Assembly: GCA_035461385.1 (NCBI GenBank)
Contig: DATHVI010000121.1
Location: 1-22,711 of the forward strand
Reading direction: 5' to 3'
Source: DATHVI01 sp035461385
GTDB taxonomy: Bacteria; Actinomycetota; Thermoleophilia; Solirubrobacterales; 70-9
Length of the DNA stretch: 22,711 nt
Of the stretch, positions 21,043-22,711 are shown piece by piece. Position numbers and translations under genes: made by a program. The notes under the pieces were generated by a model. It worked only from the letters and a program-made list of their open reading frames with translations. It searched no databases and was not told the DNA's origin. Every line of letters begins with the position of its first letter. The stretch's first letter is position 1.

Positions 21043-22329
21043 ATGAGCACCAATCCGGGCGCCGAGGAGCTGGTCGAGTCGACGATCGAGGGCGGCGACG
21101 GCGCCGCCGATGCCGAGCCCTCGTTCTCGATCGCTCTGACCCAGGACCAGAAGGACGTCCGCGACTGGGTTCACGGCTTCGCCGAGGGCACCGTCCGCCC
21201 CGCCGCCGCCGAGTGGGACGAGCGCGAGGAGACCCCGTGGCCGGTGATCCAGGAGGCGGCGAAGATCGGCCTCTACGGCTACGAGGCGCTGGCCCAGTTC
21301 TGGTACGACGAGTCCGGCCTGATGATGCCGATCGTCAACGAGGAGCTGTTCTGGGGCGACGGCGGCATCGGCCTCTCGATCATGGCCACCTCGCTCGCGG
21401 TCGCGGCGATCTTCGGCCAGGGCACGCCCGAGCAGAGCGCCGAGTGGATCCCGCGGTGCTTCGGGTCCGAGGACGACCCCAAGCTGGCGGCGTTCTGCTC
21501 GTCCGAGCCCGACGCCGGATCCGACGTGTCCGCGATCCGCACCACCGCCAGGTACGACGAGGCCAAGGACGAGTGGGTGCTGAACGGGCAGAAGGCGTGG
21601 GCGACCAACGGCGGGATCGCCCACGTCCACGTCGTCATCGCCTCGGTCGACCGCGAGCTCGGCGCCCGCGGCCACGCCGCGTTCGTGATCCCTCCCGGGA
21701 CGCCCGGCTGCGAGCAGGGCGCGAAGGTGCGAAAGCACGGCCTGCGCGCGTCGCACACCGCCGACGTCCACCTCGACGACTGCCGCGTACCGGGGTCGTG
21801 CATGCTCGGAGGCAAGGAGAAGCTCGACGAGCGCCTCGCCCGCGCGCGCGAGGGCAGGTCGGCCCGCTCGCAGGCGGCGATGAAGACGTTCGAGACCAGC
21901 CGCCCGACGGTCGGCGCCCAGGCGCTCGGGATCGCTCGCGCCGCATACGAGTACGCGCTCGACTATGCGAAGCAGCGGGTCCAGTTCGGCCGCCCGATCA
22001 TCGAGAACCAGGCGATCGCGTTCACGCTCGCGAACATGAAGCTCGAGCTCGACGCCGCGCGGCTGCTGGTCTGGCGCGCCGCGTGGATGGGCCGCAACGG
22101 CCTCGAGTTCGAGAACGCCGAGGGCTCGATGTCGAAGCTGAAGGCGGGCGAGGTCGCGGTCTGGGTGACCGAGCGGGCGATGCAGATCCTCGGCGGCAAC
22201 GGCTACACCCGGGAGTACCCGGTCGAGCGCATGCACCGCGACGCGAAGATCTACGACATCTTCGAGGGCACGGCGGAGATCCAGCGCCTGGTGATCGCCC
22301 GCGCGATCTCGGGCATGCAGATCCGCTAG
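21043..22329 (+). CDS. acyl-CoA dehydrogenase
   Basis: 428 residues, FAD-dependent, catalysing alpha-beta desaturation of acyl-CoA in beta-oxidation or a related pathway. The first ~28 residues (acidic, GAEELVESTIEGGDGAADAEP) are an unconserved extension. Then: LTQDQKDVRDWVHGFAEGTVRPAAAEWDE (N-terminal helical domain), LAAFCSSEPDAGSDVSAIRTTA (FAD/substrate-binding loop), WVLNGQKAWATNGG, YAKQRVQFGRPIIENQAIAF, MQILGGNGYTREYPVERMHRDAKIYDIFEGTAEIQ with the catalytic Glu408 of FEGT, and QRLVIARAI. All family hallmarks are present; chain-length preference cannot be judged. There is no SD; a -10 directly precedes the ATG. It follows the MerR gene and probably forms a regulator-target pair. Confidence 0.96.
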   Translation: MSTNPGAEELVESTIEGGDGAADAEPSFSIALTQDQKDVRDWVHGFAEGTVRPAAAEWDEREETPWPVIQEAAKIGLYGYEALAQFWYDESGLMMPIVNEELFWGDGGIGLSIMATSLAVAAIFGQGTPEQSAEWIPRCFGSEDDPKLAAFCSSEPDAGSDVSAIRTTARYDEAKDEWVLNGQKAWATNGGIAHVHVVIASVDRELGARGHAAFVIPPGTPGCEQGAKVRKHGLRASHTADVHLDDCRVPGSCMLGGKEKLDERLARAREGRSARSQAAMKTFETSRPTVGAQALGIARAAYEYALDYAKQRVQFGRPIIENQAIAFTLANMKLELDAARLLVWRAAWMGRNGLEFENAEGSMSKLKAGEVAVWVTERAMQILGGNGYTREYPVERMHRDAKIYDIFEGTAEIQRLVIARAISGMQIR

Positions 22330-22377
22330 CGACGCCCGTTCGCCGCGGTCACCGGTTCGCCTCCCGGGCGATCTGCG

Positions 22378-22711
22378 TCAGGGTCGGGAGCTCGACCCGG
22401 TCCCGGCGCGGGCACGCTCGACCGCGGGCGCGGGGCGCGCCGGCGGCGCCGCGGCCTCGATCTCGACCCGCGGAAGCCAGCCGAGCCACGAGGGCAGGTA
22501 CCAGTTGCGCTCGTCGAGCAGTCGCATCGCGGCGGGGATGACGACGGAGCGGACGATCGTCGCATCGACCAGCAGCGCGACCGCGACGCCGAACCCCATC
22601 TGCTGGAACGAGACCAGCGCGCCGGTGGCGAAGCCGGCGAAGACGACGACGATGATCAGCGCCGCGCCGGTGATCAGGCGGGCGGTCGATCCGACCCCGA
22701 ACGTGATCGCC
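22378..22711 (-). CDS. C-terminal end of a second MMPL-family transporter (partial)
   Basis: The frame enters from the right edge and gives AITFGVGSTARLITGAALIIVVVFAGFATG, SFQQMGFGVAVALLVDATIVRSVVIPAAMRLLDERNWYLPSWLGWLP, then a hydrophilic tail (VEIEAAAPPARPAPAVERARAGTG) and a TGA at 22378-22380. The VDATIVRSxxxPAxMxLLxxRNWYLPxWL signature is the last membrane helix and C-terminus of MMPL proteins (compare IDATIIRALLVPSLMALLGRWNWW in the other transporter of the window). It faces the acyl-CoA dehydrogenase gene tail to tail with a 48-bp gap in which no strong terminator is visible. Confidence 0.92.
   Translation of the reverse strand, partial: AITFGVGSTARLITGAALIIVVVFAGFATGALVSFQQMGFGVAVALLVDATIVRSVVIPAAMRLLDERNWYLPSWLGWLPRVEIEAAAPPARPAPAVERARAGTGSSSRP

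Noticed and set aside
22330..22377. Terminator between the acyl-CoA dehydrogenase and the second MMPL gene
   Set aside because: Only a 5-bp GACGC/GCGTC pairing with a long loop can be drawn, too weak to call.

Overview
The window is high-GC actinobacterial chromosome, most likely class Thermoleophilia (Solirubrobacterales or a relative). The evidence is the extreme GC3 of the core genes, the conserved order SRP RNA - dnaX - ybaB - recR - lysC - asd, and lineage-typical secreted proteins (a beta-helix protein with a C-terminal FECKLD-type domain and two M15-like secreted proteins). This placement is inference from recognised families, not from a database search.

The left third (about 1-6.5 kb) is accessory and partly decayed. 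It holds the end of an unknown gene, a TetR regulator divergent from a chimeric remnant (an SRPBCC gene cut off and joined to the C-terminal part of a GMC oxidoreductase gene, with a frameshift), and a 3.6 kb segment bounded by a 35/36-nt direct repeat. The right copy of the repeat is the 3' end of an intact tRNA-Val(CAC) gene; the left copy is an isolated tRNA fragment. This is the classic geometry of a tRNA-targeted integration scar, although no integrase remains. The segment carries a secreted beta-helix protein, a decayed LuxR/AAA-type fragment and an FAD oxidoreductase with a C-terminal Rieske domain. To its right lie an ABM-like monooxygenase gene and a very short secreted two-cysteine protein gene with a leader hairpin and a strong terminator.

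The middle (6.6-17.3 kb) is core. A large, Bacillus-like SRP RNA with an Alu domain (about 273 nt) is surrounded by two secreted M15-like proteins and an OsmC protein on the opposite strand. Then come dnaX-ybaB-recR in tight succession. A minus-strand block (DUF6458-like membrane protein, MMPL transporter, PadR repressor with an operator-like palindrome) separates recR from lysC-asd, the first steps of the aspartate pathway to lysine/DAP, threonine and methionine.

The right part (17.4-22.7 kb) has a large polytopic GT-C-like membrane protein, a 457-bp non-coding stretch with two inverted-repeat structures, a MerR-type regulator with a 12-bp palindrome over its likely promoter, an acyl-CoA dehydrogenase that may be its target, and the C-terminal end of a second MMPL transporter.

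Several genes (dnaX, padR, the acyl-CoA dehydrogenase, probably lysC) show a TANNNT -10 element 6-12 nt before the start codon and no Shine-Dalgarno, which points to leaderless or near-leaderless transcription. I did not find a clear new defence or biosynthetic system; the most distinctive signals are the tRNA-Val scar, the MerR/PadR palindromes, the small secreted peptide and the large SRP RNA.
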